In this document: positions 47,382 to 55,562 of the stretch, piece after piece
Numbering within the stretch: position 1 is the first letter of the stretch
How the letters are laid out: each line of letters begins with the position of its first letter
Source: Bin127 sp965221625
GTDB lineage: Bacteria > Chloroflexota > Dehalococcoidia > Lucifugimonadales > Lucifugimonadaceae
Direction of reading: 5' to 3'
DNA length: 64,000 nt
Assembly (NCBI GenBank): GCA_965221625.1
Contig: OZ244903.1
Location: 930,001-994,000 of the forward strand
Program-made: the position numbers and the translations under genes
The notes under the pieces: model-generated
The model's input: only the letters and a program-made list of their open reading frames with translations
What the model was told of the DNA's origin: nothing
Database searches by the model: none

Positions 47382-49625
47382 TTAGCTGAAGGTTGCCCCA
47401 ACCATCGAACGTCGTCGCCGTGCCGTCAACAGAGTCGCAACTCCGATGACGCCGACCAAGACGCCGATAGCAAGCAGCAGCAGCGGAGTGCCCGATGCAG
47501 GTGCCACACCACCAGTCGCCGGTGCCGTCGGATCGTCGGCAACCTCAGCTGCCTTCGGCGATCCCTCGATGCCAGCCGCCACCGTGGCTGGTAGGTGACT
47601 CAGAGTGCCGCACACCAGCAAACCGTCGGCATTAATCCGCACCGTCGACGTCAGGATCGCCAACGAGTCGTTGGCATGTGCCACGACACTGGCGTCGGAT
47701 ACGTTCGCGCGCAGATGGTCTGGCAGCGGTACGCACACCTCCAAGCCGTTCGGCTCAAGCACGTAACCGGAAACACTGGCACCGTCGGCATCGACCGCCG
47801 CAATCTCATAGGTCGAGCCTCCCAGCGTGTAGCGATGCGCCGTCATATCTGAGTTGTCGGCATCGTCGCCGACAGCCATGCGGATGCCGATTACCTCGCC
47901 ATTCGGAACCGCACCCGGATGCGCCTGCACCCAGTAGCCTTCGCCAGCGAACGTGCCGCCTTGCTCCGGCGTGAACACCTCATACTGGTTGCCGTCAGAG
48001 TCGGTCAGGATGCTCGGGATCGCATTCGCCGGAGGATTGACCGGCGGAGCCTGCTCCGCAGCAGAAGCCGACGGTCGCTTCACCACCACCTCGAACTCGG
48101 CAGTGCAGTCGCTTGCCTTCCAGTCGTTCGGAGTCGAGCTGGCGCAGTAGTCATTCGTCAGAGTCGCCTTGGCAGTGTAAGTTCCCGGGCTCGACGGCAC
48201 CGTAAACGGCACTGCAGCGTCATTCCCCGAGATCGCATTCGTGTCGTTAGAACCCGCCGCCGCGTAGCTCCACGAGAAGCTGACCTCGTCAGTATCGAGA
48301 TCACCATCAACCTCGCCCTGCAGACCGTACAGCAGCGTCCGCAACACCACCGTCTCCCCAGGCGAAACCGCAACACTCCGGAACACCGGCTCAATCTTGG
48401 TGATGTAGGCCGTGTCTGGTGGAAAGGCGATCGCGATGTTGAACGTCAACTTGGCAATTTGGGAAGGCGCCGGCAGGGGATAGGTCGCCTCAGCAATATA
48501 GTCGTAGGTTCTGGCCGCTTGGGACTTCCTAGCCGTCCCGCTAATCATGCGCGTCTCTTTGTCGAAGCTCAATCCTTCGGGGAGTTCGGGATTGATGGAG
48601 TACGCGATGTTGGCATCGTCTCTAGCTTTGGCTTCCGGCAATGGCTGAGGGCTGGTGTATTCCTCGAGTAGCTTCAGCGAGATGCTTTCGATCATTGCGT
48701 CTTCTGCGAACTCGGGAACGCGCGGCAACGGAGTCGTTGCATCGGCTGTCGCCGTTGTGCTCACCGCCTCACGGATGACGTTGTCTTTATCGTCTTCGTT
48801 GCGTTCCGTGTACGTGCGAACTTCGAAAGTGTATGTCGTTTCGCTTCGCAGTCCCTCAACTGTGTGCATAGTTTTCGGGGCGCTTGCCGATGTTGCATGG
48901 TTTGTCCAAGCACCGGGATCGTCACTGCCTTTCACCCGATGGCGGATCTGGATGTGCGTCACCGCTGGATTAGAGGTGGTTGGCAAGGTCCACTCTAGGT
49001 CAACTTCGTTATCGCCATCCGGATCTGCGGTGGCAGTCAAGCCACTCACCGGGCTGGGAGCATTGCCACTAGGAGTCCCTTCCGCTTCCGCCTTGTCCGA
49101 CCATCGGACGACGCCTGAGTCGTCTAAGTCGGCGTTGCGCAACTCGAATTGGTATTTCTCACCATGGATCAGGCGGACTCCGGCGATACTGATCGGTTTA
49201 CTGGAAGAGCCAACGGTCGCCGTGTAATTGGTGCCACCGCCTGCGACGACAGAATTCGTTGTTGTTGCGCCCACGCTCACGCTGTGGCATGCGTCCAGCA
49301 AGTCACTCAGCTTTTGTTGGGCGTCGTCCGCAAGCCATCCTTCGTTCGGCGTATCTTCCTTGTACCGTTCCCAGCAATCGTCATACCACTCACCGCCGTC
49401 TGGCTTCCAACGGACCAGCGTGAAATCGGCACTTGTCCCAGCGGTATGCGTCAATCTCAACACTACCAAGCCGGGTGAACGTAAGACCTCTGTCACCGTG
49501 ACCCCATCAGGGTGAGAATCGGCATTCGCTGGGGCGTCGCTCCACACGATCGTCGCGAGTGCCAACATGGCAACTACGGATGCCAGTAATACGGCGGTCG
49601 AACGGATGGCTCTGAATGCGCGCAA
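47382..49625 (-). CDS. Modular surface protein, array member 6 (747 aa)
   Basis: Signal peptide RAFRAIRSTAVLLASVVAML. A unique first domain of about 150 residues holds two Cys (YDDCWERY, LLDACHS). An FN3 domain follows (about 185-290; VSGLTATADPDGDNEVDLEW, TYTFEVRTYT), then one He_PIG-like unit (GLSFDKETRMISGTA), the common Ig-like domain (ITKIEPVFRSVAVSPGETVV), the ZU5-like domain, APATGG, a helix and a basic tail (TARRRRSMVG). It is the first gene of the array in the direction of transcription and has its own candidate promoter. TTG 49625 is preferred to an ATG at 49709, which would lie at or before the -35. Confidence 0.82.
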   Translation of the reverse strand: MRAFRAIRSTAVLLASVVAMLALATIVWSDAPANADSHPDGVTVTEVLRSPGLVVLRLTHTAGTSADFTLVRWKPDGGEWYDDCWERYKEDTPNEGWLADDAQQKLSDLLDACHSVSVGATTTNSVVAGGGTNYTATVGSSSKPISIAGVRLIHGEKYQFELRNADLDDSGVVRWSDKAEAEGTPSGNAPSPVSGLTATADPDGDNEVDLEWTLPTTSNPAVTHIQIRHRVKGSDDPGAWTNHATSASAPKTMHTVEGLRSETTYTFEVRTYTERNEDDKDNVIREAVSTTATADATTPLPRVPEFAEDAMIESISLKLLEEYTSPQPLPEAKARDDANIAYSINPELPEGLSFDKETRMISGTARKSQAARTYDYIAEATYPLPAPSQIAKLTFNIAIAFPPDTAYITKIEPVFRSVAVSPGETVVLRTLLYGLQGEVDGDLDTDEVSFSWSYAAAGSNDTNAISGNDAAVPFTVPSSPGTYTAKATLTNDYCASSTPNDWKASDCTAEFEVVVKRPSASAAEQAPPVNPPANAIPSILTDSDGNQYEVFTPEQGGTFAGEGYWVQAHPGAVPNGEVIGIRMAVGDDADNSDMTAHRYTLGGSTYEIAAVDADGASVSGYVLEPNGLEVCVPLPDHLRANVSDASVVAHANDSLAILTSTVRINADGLLVCGTLSHLPATVAAGIEGSPKAAEVADDPTAPATGGVAPASGTPLLLLAIGVLVGVIGVATLLTARRRRSMVGATFS

Positions 49626-49677
49626 TTTTCCAACCCCTATCGTCGGACCAACTTCGGTAAACGGGACGTAAGCACTC

Positions 49678-49706
49678 AATATCTTAGCAGTACTTACCGT
49701 CGCCAA
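49678..49706 (-). promoter_or_regulatory. Candidate promoter of array member 6
   Basis: Minus-strand TTGGCG (49701-49706), 17 bases, then GATATT (49678-49683). The predicted transcription start near 49671 leaves a leader of about 46 bases to TTG 49625. The same -10 and leader precede member 4. Confidence 0.45.
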
Positions 49707-49833
49707 CACCCCTCCGTCGCGCCACCTCCTCGACGCTTCACAACGAATTGCTGACTCGACTCGTGCACAATTCGACTTTTTGGTGTATCTTAGTAGCCAT
49801 TGAGTCCCAAGAGCCTCTGAAAGGAGCGACCAT

Positions 49834-50043
49834 ATGGAGATTGTTCAACTTATTGCTTTGATTGTGGCCGTCGTCGGCGCACTCAACTGGGGACTGGTCG
49901 GACTCTTCAAGTTCGACTTGGTGGCGACGATCTTTGGGGGAATGCAGTTCGGCGAGTCGAACGCCATCTCACGAATCGTCTACATCGTTGTCGGCATCGC
50001 CGGCATCGTCGCTCTCGTTCTCCACTTCACCGAGTCGTCGTAG
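49834..50043 (+). CDS. DUF378 small membrane protein
   Basis: Protein of 69 aa with two membrane helices: IVQLIALIVAVVGALNWGLVG (partly) and YIVVGIAGIVALVLHF. The GALNWGLVGLFKFDLVA segment, then SRIVYIVVGIAGI, is the signature of the DUF378 (YuzA-like) family; the function is unknown. A strong AAGGAG (49821-49826) lies 7 bases before ATG 49834, and a clear terminator follows the stop, so it is a monocistronic gene. It is divergent from array member 6. Confidence 0.9.
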   Translation: MEIVQLIALIVAVVGALNWGLVGLFKFDLVATIFGGMQFGESNAISRIVYIVVGIAGIVALVLHFTESS

Positions 50044-50071
50044 ACCGCGACCATCAAATCCCAAACCCCGA

Positions 50072-50100
50072 GGGCGGCCGCAAGGTCGCCCTTCTTTATT
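50072..50100 (+). terminator. Rho-independent terminator after the DUF378 gene
   Basis: An eight-pair stem (GGGCGGCC 50072-50079 with GGTCGCCC 50084-50091, one G-U pair) is closed by a GCAA tetraloop and followed by TTCTTTATT. It is about 30 bases past the stop. Confidence 0.88.
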
Positions 50101-50129
50101 TGTTGTTATTGGTTCAAGGCACCATCGCT

Positions 50130-50153
50130 GGCACCAACGGTGCCTTTTCTTTT
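50130..50153 (+). terminator. Second terminator-like hairpin
   Basis: GGCACC-AAC-GGTGCC (50130-50144) is followed by TTTTCTTTT. An extra GGCACC at 50118 could pair alternatively. Two terminators in a row isolate the DUF378 transcript from the dehydrogenase gene. Confidence 0.75.
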
Positions 50154-50344
50154 AGGGCAGCTAAACCGCTCGACCTTGCATGCGAGACCTGGCTTGCGCG
50201 TCCGGGCCAACCCGACCGTGAATCGACGCACTATGTTCGTGCCCAAAAACGTTCCCAAAAGCGTTCCCAAAACGCACGTAGAATAAACCGCAATTGACGA
50301 CTACAGTTGCGATCGACGGCAGCAACAACCAACGAGGTGAGACG

Positions 50345-51427
50345 ATGAATCGGGTTCAAGGCGTTATCTCCACAGCCAAAGGTGCACCCGTCTCGCTCGA
50401 GACGGTATTGGTGCCCGATCCCGGACCCGGCGAAGCACTCATCCGAGTCCAAGCCTGCGGCGTGTGCCACACCGACCTCCACTACCGACAAGGTGCCATC
50501 AACGACGACTTCCCATTCTTCCTCGGGCACGAAGCCGCCGGAACCGTCGAAAAGGTCGGCGACTCTGTCGACAACGTCGCTCCTGGCGACTTCGTCATCA
50601 TCGCCTGGCGCGCTCCCTGCGCAAACTGTCGATCATGCCTGCGCGGGCGTCCGTGGTACTGCTTCGACAGTCAGAACGCCACGCAGCCGATGACGCTGGA
50701 GGACGGCACTGTGCTGTCGCCGGCACTCGGCATCGGTGCATTCGCCGAACTCACACTCGTCGCCGCCGGTCAAGCGGTGAAGGTCGACCCCGCCGCTGAC
50801 GCCCGCGCCGCCGGTCTCATCGGCTGCGGCATCATGGCTGGCTTGGGTGCCGCCATCAATACGGGAAACGTTACGCGCGGCGATTCGGTCGCCGTTTTCG
50901 GCTGCGGGGGCGTCGGCGACGCCGCCATCGCCGGTGCCAAACTCGCCGGTGCGCACACCATCATCGCCGTCGACATCGACGACCGCAAACTCGAGTGGGC
51001 TAAAGGCTTCGGTGCCACCCACACCGTCAACTCACGCTCGAGCGACGCCGTCGAGGAGATCCAAGCATTGACCGGCGGCAACGGGGTAGACGTCGCCATC
51101 GAAGCGGTCGGTCTGCCGCAGACCTACGAGCAGGCATTCTTCGCCCGCGACCTCGCCGGCACGGTCGTCCTCGTCGGAGTGCCCAACCCGGAGATGAAGA
51201 TCGAACTGCCGATGATCGAAGTCTTCGGTCGCGGCGGATCCCTGAAGTCGTCGTGGTACGGCGACTGCCTGCCGACCCGCGACTTTCCGATGTACATCGA
51301 TCTCTATCTGCAAGGTCGCCTCGATCTCGACGGCTTCGTCTCCGAGACTATCGGGCTGGGCGAGGTCGAAGAGGCATTCCACAAGATGGAGCGCGGCGAA
51401 GTCCTCCGCTCCGTCGTCGTCATGTGA
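50345..51427 (+). CDS. S-(hydroxymethyl)mycothiol dehydrogenase-like, zinc alcohol dehydrogenase family
   Basis: Cytoplasmic NAD-dependent, zinc-containing dehydrogenase of 360 aa. ACGVCHTDLHY gives the catalytic zinc Cys41 and GHEAAG the His/Glu. CANCRSCLRGRPWYC gives the structural zinc Cys. VFGCGGVGDAAIAGA is the NAD-binding glycine motif. I recognise the sequence as close to actinobacterial mycothiol-dependent formaldehyde dehydrogenase (MscR): PALGIGAFAE, LKSSWYGDCLP, LDLDGFVSETIGL and EEAFHKMERGEVLRSVVV. The reaction there is oxidation of the formaldehyde-thiol adduct. Mycothiol is mainly an actinobacterial thiol, so either this organism makes a similar thiol or the enzyme has another substrate. 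GAGGTGA stands 4 bases before ATG 50345. A cupin gene follows. Confidence 0.82.
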   Translation: MNRVQGVISTAKGAPVSLETVLVPDPGPGEALIRVQACGVCHTDLHYRQGAINDDFPFFLGHEAAGTVEKVGDSVDNVAPGDFVIIAWRAPCANCRSCLRGRPWYCFDSQNATQPMTLEDGTVLSPALGIGAFAELTLVAAGQAVKVDPAADARAAGLIGCGIMAGLGAAINTGNVTRGDSVAVFGCGGVGDAAIAGAKLAGAHTIIAVDIDDRKLEWAKGFGATHTVNSRSSDAVEEIQALTGGNGVDVAIEAVGLPQTYEQAFFARDLAGTVVLVGVPNPEMKIELPMIEVFGRGGSLKSSWYGDCLPTRDFPMYIDLYLQGRLDLDGFVSETIGLGEVEEAFHKMERGEVLRSVVVM

Positions 51428-51437
51428 GTTCCCACCG

Positions 51438-51857
51438 TTGAGCCACCAAACCGAATCGAAGCCCTGCGTCGTCACGAAGCGCGACCGCTTGGAGGTCGAC
51501 GTCGCCAGCGGTGCCATGACGCGCCTTGCCGGCGTCTCCGAAGCATTGTCAGATGCCACCGGCATCCATCTCTCCATCGCCACCGTACCGCCCGGTCGCT
51601 GCTCCACTACCCACTACCACACCAACTGCGAGTCGGCCATCTACGTCCTCTCCGGCGAAGGACTCTTTCTGCACGGCCGAGAACTCGAGATCGAAGACGA
51701 GATCGCCCCCGGCGACTTCATATTCGTGCCGCCCAACTCCAACCACCAACCGGTCAACACCTCCGACAACGAAGACCTGCTCCTCATCGTGGCCCGCAAC
51801 GCACCGGTCGAGATCGTCGAAGACCTGCCCGAGCTCGGTCGTCAGGACTGCCGCTGA
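51438..51857 (+). CDS. Cupin-domain protein
   Basis: Single-domain cupin of 139 aa. Metal motif 1 is THYHTNCESAIYVLSGEG (two His and Glu); motif 2 is GDFIFVPPNSNHQPVN, with Asn-Ser in place of the usual Gly and the final His kept. This predicts a metal-binding beta-barrel enzyme or sensor. The preceding dehydrogenase ends 11 bases upstream, so the two are probably one operon, and the cupin may act on a related small molecule (isomerase, dioxygenase or detoxification role). The start is TTG 51438 with no clear ribosome-binding site; the next candidates are internal. The specific function is unknown. Confidence 0.8.
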   Translation: MSHQTESKPCVVTKRDRLEVDVASGAMTRLAGVSEALSDATGIHLSIATVPPGRCSTTHYHTNCESAIYVLSGEGLFLHGRELEIEDEIAPGDFIFVPPNSNHQPVNTSDNEDLLLIVARNAPVEIVEDLPELGRQDCR

Positions 51858-51869
51858 AGTCGGCTGAAG

Positions 51870-53147
51870 TCAGTCGAGAGTCGCCGGCTGCGGCTCGTTC
51901 GACACTCGCAGCGCGTCCAAGTCCGACGCCTCCCGCTCCACCTTCACCGTGCGCATGAATGCCAAGCCGGCAACCAAGAAGACCGCCAGCTGCGCCAACG
52001 CCACCCGATACGCCAGCTCCCCGAAGTCCTCGAGCACCCAGACCGTCAAACCCCACAGTGCCGGGCCGATCACCGCCGAGAGTCGACCTGACATCTGGAA
52101 GAGTCCGAAGAACTCGCCGATCTGTCCGTCTGGCGACAGCTTCGTCAACAGCACGCGGTCGGAGATCTGCGGTGCTGCCCAGAAGAAGCCCATCGTTATC
52201 GCAATCCCCCAGAACACCGCTCTCGAATCGGCAACCACGCCGACGAAGGTCAAGCCGATCCACACCGTCAGCACCGTCATCAATATCGGCTTCGGCCCGA
52301 ACCGCGAAACTAGGTAGCCGGTTACCCACGAGGCGATGATGGCGATGAAGACCGTCGCAATGATCATCGTCTGCGCCTCGTCGTCCTCAAATCCGCCGAC
52401 ATTTATCAGATAGAGCACGTAGAAGCTCGTTATCGTGCTGATCGCCTCCATGTACATGAAGCGCGAGATGAGGAACTTGAACAGGTTGACGTGCTGTCGT
52501 GCCCGATGGAACGTCTCGTAGAGCTGTCGGTACGACTGCGTAAAGAGCTTCGCATCGACCTTCCCGCGCACCCCCGGTTCGCGCACGAAGACGAACAACG
52601 GAAGCGCGAAAAGCACGAACAGTCCGGCAGTCGGCAGGAACGCTGCCTGATTGCCGTTGGCGTCGACGATCGGTCGCAGCATCAAGAAAGCGGCGATCAG
52701 TCCGATGTAACCAGCACCGATGCCGATGCCCGAGACGATCCCGCGCGTCGCTTCCGAGCTGACGTTGATCATCAGCGAGTTGTAGAAGATGATGCCGATC
52801 TGATACAGGAAGTTGGCAGCGACGAACAGCAGCAACCCGGTGGTCAGTCCTCCGAAGCTGCCGATGATCGCGGTGATGACGGCACAGCAGACGACGCTCA
52901 GTGCGAGCAGCGGCACGCGTCGGTTCAGTTGATCCGACATCGAACCCAAGAACGGGCCGGCGAGTGCCACCAGCAGCATCGAAGCTGAGAGTGCGATCCC
53001 GAGATGCGTCGCCGTGCCTCCCATGTCCTCCGTCACCCATAGCGGGAAGTAGAACGTCAGAATGCTCGCCGAAAAGATCGTATCCGAGAAGTCGTAAAGT
53101 GCCCACGACCCGGTAGCAACAATCTGCCGTCCCCTAATATTCCGCAT
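51870..53147 (-). CDS. MFS transporter, Atg22/UMF1-like
   Basis: Membrane transporter of 425 aa with about twelve hydrophobic segments. The N-terminal GSWALYDFSDTIFSASILTFYFPLW is typical of Atg22-like (UMF1) proteins, which in fungi export amino acids from the vacuole. LGSMSDQLNRRVPLL is the MFS cytoplasmic loop motif. The C-terminal half has ISDRVLLTKLSPDGQIGEFFGLF, also family-typical. Its substrate in bacteria is not known. It ends convergent to the cupin gene, 12 bases away. Confidence 0.88.
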   Translation of the reverse strand: MRNIRGRQIVATGSWALYDFSDTIFSASILTFYFPLWVTEDMGGTATHLGIALSASMLLVALAGPFLGSMSDQLNRRVPLLALSVVCCAVITAIIGSFGGLTTGLLLFVAANFLYQIGIIFYNSLMINVSSEATRGIVSGIGIGAGYIGLIAAFLMLRPIVDANGNQAAFLPTAGLFVLFALPLFVFVREPGVRGKVDAKLFTQSYRQLYETFHRARQHVNLFKFLISRFMYMEAISTITSFYVLYLINVGGFEDDEAQTMIIATVFIAIIASWVTGYLVSRFGPKPILMTVLTVWIGLTFVGVVADSRAVFWGIAITMGFFWAAPQISDRVLLTKLSPDGQIGEFFGLFQMSGRLSAVIGPALWGLTVWVLEDFGELAYRVALAQLAVFLVAGLAFMRTVKVEREASDLDALRVSNEPQPATLD

Positions 53148-53165
53148 GCCGAAAGATGATACACG

Positions 53166-53441
53166 GCACTGTCGTGCATCACATTGGATTCAGGGGAGCT
53201 AGATTCGAAGGGCTGCACCCACGGCACAATCGTGCCTCGCATTGGATTCGGGATTCGCACATTCAAGGGACTGCACCCACGGGACCCTCGTGCTTCACAT
53301 CGGAGTCAGCGACAGCATTAAGGCGGGAGTGCGACGACGATAGCAGTGGCAACGGGATGTCGACCACGATAGTGGTTGGCGCACTGTCGTGCTTCACATT
53401 GGAGTCAGGGGAGCTAGATTCGAAGGACTGCACCCACGGCA
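53166..53441. repeat. Degenerate ~60-bp repeats between MFS and tRNA genes
   Basis: A 61-base unit at 53166-53226, beginning GCACTGTCGTGC and ending CTGCACCCACGGCA, recurs almost unchanged at 53381-53441. Between them are one decayed copy (53225-53283) and a half copy (53284-53315). No reading frame fits, and no gene was found in the 390-base stretch from 53148 to 53537. Confidence 0.75.
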
Positions 53442-53537
53442 GTGGCAGGGCAGTGGTCGGAGATGTCGGATGGTTTAGCCGGATGGTTTAGAATGAACTG
53501 CTACCGGAGTGCTGGGGAAGTGCAGGTGTGTTGAAGC

Positions 53538-53614
53538 GGGCCCGTAGCTCAGTCGGTTAGAGCGCTACTCTGATAAAGTAGAGGTCGATGGTTCGAATCC
53601 GTCCGGGCCCACCA
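53538..53614 (+). tRNA. tRNA-Ile (GAU)
   Basis: A 77-nt cloverleaf. Acceptor GGGCCCG/CGGGCCC, D arm with GCTC-AGTCGGTTA-GAGC, anticodon stem CTACT/AGTAG with loop CTGATAA giving anticodon GAU, T arm GATGG-TTCGAAT-CCGTC, discriminator A, and an encoded CCA. All stems pair. No neighbouring rRNA: in many bacteria this tRNA sits in the 16S-23S spacer, but here it is far from the 16S gene. Confidence 0.97.
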
Positions 53615-53706
53615 GAGCCGTGAGGCGGAAGGGGAGACGTAGCTTGACGGCTGACGTAACCCCGAAGAATAGGCCCACCAGAGCCGTGAGGGGCAAGGGG
53701 AGACGT
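53606..53706 (+). repeat. Duplicated tRNA 3' end
   Basis: The last nine bases of tRNA-Ile and the following 26 bases (53606-53640) recur at 53672-53706 with two mismatches (period 66). The second copy is not a tRNA. A repeated tRNA 3' end is the usual scar of site-specific integration (attL/attR type), though here only 31 bases separate the copies. Confidence 0.8.
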
Positions 53707-53777
53707 GGGGATGAAGTGCATGACAGGCGAGGTCGAAGTCTCTTTTTCAGTCCGAACTCCACACGACGCACCCGTTT

Positions 53778-53834
53778 CGCCATCCGCGCCGCCGTCCCCT
53801 CCACCCACCCGCTAAAATCGACGCATCGTGGCGA
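53778..53834 (+). repeat. 57-bp direct repeat, left copy, with promoter
   Basis: This 57-base sequence recurs at 56963-57019 with only two or so differences. The two copies bracket the restriction-modification genes. It carries TAAAAT (53813-53818) nine bases before a GTG (53828), the pattern of a leaderless promoter. In this copy the GTG opens an eight-codon frame that ends within the methyltransferase start, so the methyltransferase (ATG 53841) is probably driven by this borrowed promoter. Confidence 0.8.
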
Positions 53835-53840
53835 GCGTCA

Positions 53841-55562
53841 ATGACCACAACTAACGTAAGAAGCGGGAGCACCTACGGCAAACGGCCACTCCAGATGGAA
53901 CTGGAAGTCGCCGGTTCGAAGTCTGGTGTGCCGCTCCCCGCAGCACATGCCACACCTGTCGAGTACGCGGAAACCCTCGGCAAGTTCTACTTGGCCTACG
54001 CCAAAAGCTCGGCCATTAATAGGTCGGCCACTAAGCAGGTTGGGCACTACCGGACGCCCAGCGAGGTCGCTCACTTCATGGCGCAGCGTGACCCGTACTC
54101 AAAACGAGAAATGCGAGTGCTCGACCCCGGAAGCGGCACCGGCATTTTGTCGGCTGCCGTATGCGAGGCGGCACTATCGGGCGGAGCGGTTCAACGCTTG
54201 CACATTGATGCTTACGAGACTGACTGGTTTCTCGTCGGATTGACCGAACTCGTACTGGCACATGCGCGTCGCTGGTTGGCTCACCGTGGACTAGCCATGA
54301 CCTTCTCGGTGAATCCCAACGACTTCGTTCTGGATCACGTCGATGCTCTGGAGGCACTAAACACCGAAGAGCGGAACAACCACGTTAACGACAAATTCCG
54401 GCTCGACTACGATCTGGTGATTTCCAACCCGCCGTACTTCAAGATTCGCAAGGACGATCCGAGGGCGATCGCCGGCGCGGCGGTTGTCCACGGTCAGCCA
54501 AACATCTACGCCTTGTTCATGGCGGTGGCGGCCGAGCTTCTGTCGACTTCTGGGCAGTTGGTCTTCATAGTGCCGAGGAGTTTCGCCTCCGGACTCTACT
54601 TTCGCAAGTTCCGAGAGCACTTCTTCCAACGGGTGACCCCAACGGACATCCACCTCTTCGACTCCAGAAGAGACGTATTCCGAGATCAAGCAGTGCTTCA
54701 AGAAAATCTAGTGCTGACTGCCCGAAGACGCATTCAACACGAGTTCGCTGTCGACGACGACGTCATCTTGTCTCACAGTAAGGCAGCCCACGACCTCCAC
54801 CATCGCCATCGCTTCTCGGTCAAGTTAGCTTCGATTTTGGACTTGGAGGGTAACAACAGAGAGCTCTCCATACCGCGTTCCAAGGACGACTTGCAGCTAG
54901 TCAGGACGATGAGACGGTGGCCCAACACGCTAAGCTCTCTAGGATTGGAAGTCTCGACCGGCCCGGTCGTGCCGTTCAGAGCAACTCAATTCCTATCGCG
55001 CACCAAATCGGAACTACCGGCAGTGCCGCTGCTGTGGATGCAACACGTCCGCCCCATGCAAACGTCATGGCCCCTTACAGCAGCGGAAAAACCTCAATGG
55101 CTGCAAACCGAACCGGGTTCGAATCATCTGCTTCTCGAAGACGCCAACTACGTGCTGTTGCGACGCTTCAGCGCGAAGGAGGAACGACGACGCTTGGTCG
55201 CCTCGCCACTGATACGGGGATCGTTGAACGCCCAAGCTATCGGACTGGAAAACCATCTCAACTACGTCTGGGGCATTGAAAGAGAGTTGGATGCCGATTT
55301 GACTTATGGTCTGTCGGCACTCCTCAACTCGATGTTTTATGACCGATTCTTTCGCGTTTCAAACAGTAACACCCAAGTCAGTGCCACCGAGTTGCGCGCC
55401 ATGCCACTCCCTGCAGAACGCGCCATTCGCACAATTGGCGTCGAAGCACGTCGTCGATGCAGTGCAAATGGTCGTCTCTCCGACCTCGATCTGCTAGTTG
55501 CTGAAACCCTTGATCTCCCGCTGGCACTCGTAACCGCATTGGAGACGGGCCGAGATGAGTAA
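53841..55562 (+). CDS. Adenine-specific DNA methyltransferase of a PstI/BsuBI-type R-M system
   Basis: Gamma-class N6-adenine methyltransferase, 573 aa. Motif X-like GHYRTPSEVAHFM is at 68-80, S-adenosylmethionine motif I VLDPGSGTGILSAA at 93-106, and catalytic motif IV NPPYFKI at 196-202. A C-terminal target-recognition region follows (NYVLLRRFSAKEERRRLVAS is typical of this group). It protects host DNA from the nuclease whose gene overlaps its last eight bases (ATGAGTAA). Since the partner is PstI/BsuBI-like, the target may be CTGCAG; this is inference from the family. The gene lies between 57-bp direct repeats next to a tRNA, consistent with acquisition by transfer. Confidence 0.9.
   Translation: MTTTNVRSGSTYGKRPLQMELEVAGSKSGVPLPAAHATPVEYAETLGKFYLAYAKSSAINRSATKQVGHYRTPSEVAHFMAQRDPYSKREMRVLDPGSGTGILSAAVCEAALSGGAVQRLHIDAYETDWFLVGLTELVLAHARRWLAHRGLAMTFSVNPNDFVLDHVDALEALNTEERNNHVNDKFRLDYDLVISNPPYFKIRKDDPRAIAGAAVVHGQPNIYALFMAVAAELLSTSGQLVFIVPRSFASGLYFRKFREHFFQRVTPTDIHLFDSRRDVFRDQAVLQENLVLTARRRIQHEFAVDDDVILSHSKAAHDLHHRHRFSVKLASILDLEGNNRELSIPRSKDDLQLVRTMRRWPNTLSSLGLEVSTGPVVPFRATQFLSRTKSELPAVPLLWMQHVRPMQTSWPLTAAEKPQWLQTEPGSNHLLLEDANYVLLRRFSAKEERRRLVASPLIRGSLNAQAIGLENHLNYVWGIERELDADLTYGLSALLNSMFYDRFFRVSNSNTQVSATELRAMPLPAERAIRTIGVEARRRCSANGRLSDLDLLVAETLDLPLALVTALETGRDE

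Noticed and set aside
53672..53706. Second tRNA
   Set aside because: Only the last nine tRNA bases plus flank are repeated; there is no cloverleaf.
53557..53808. Minus-strand frames over the tRNA and its repeat
   Set aside because: They contain the GPGRIRTIDLYF-like string that arises from reading tRNA genes antisense, a known annotation artefact.
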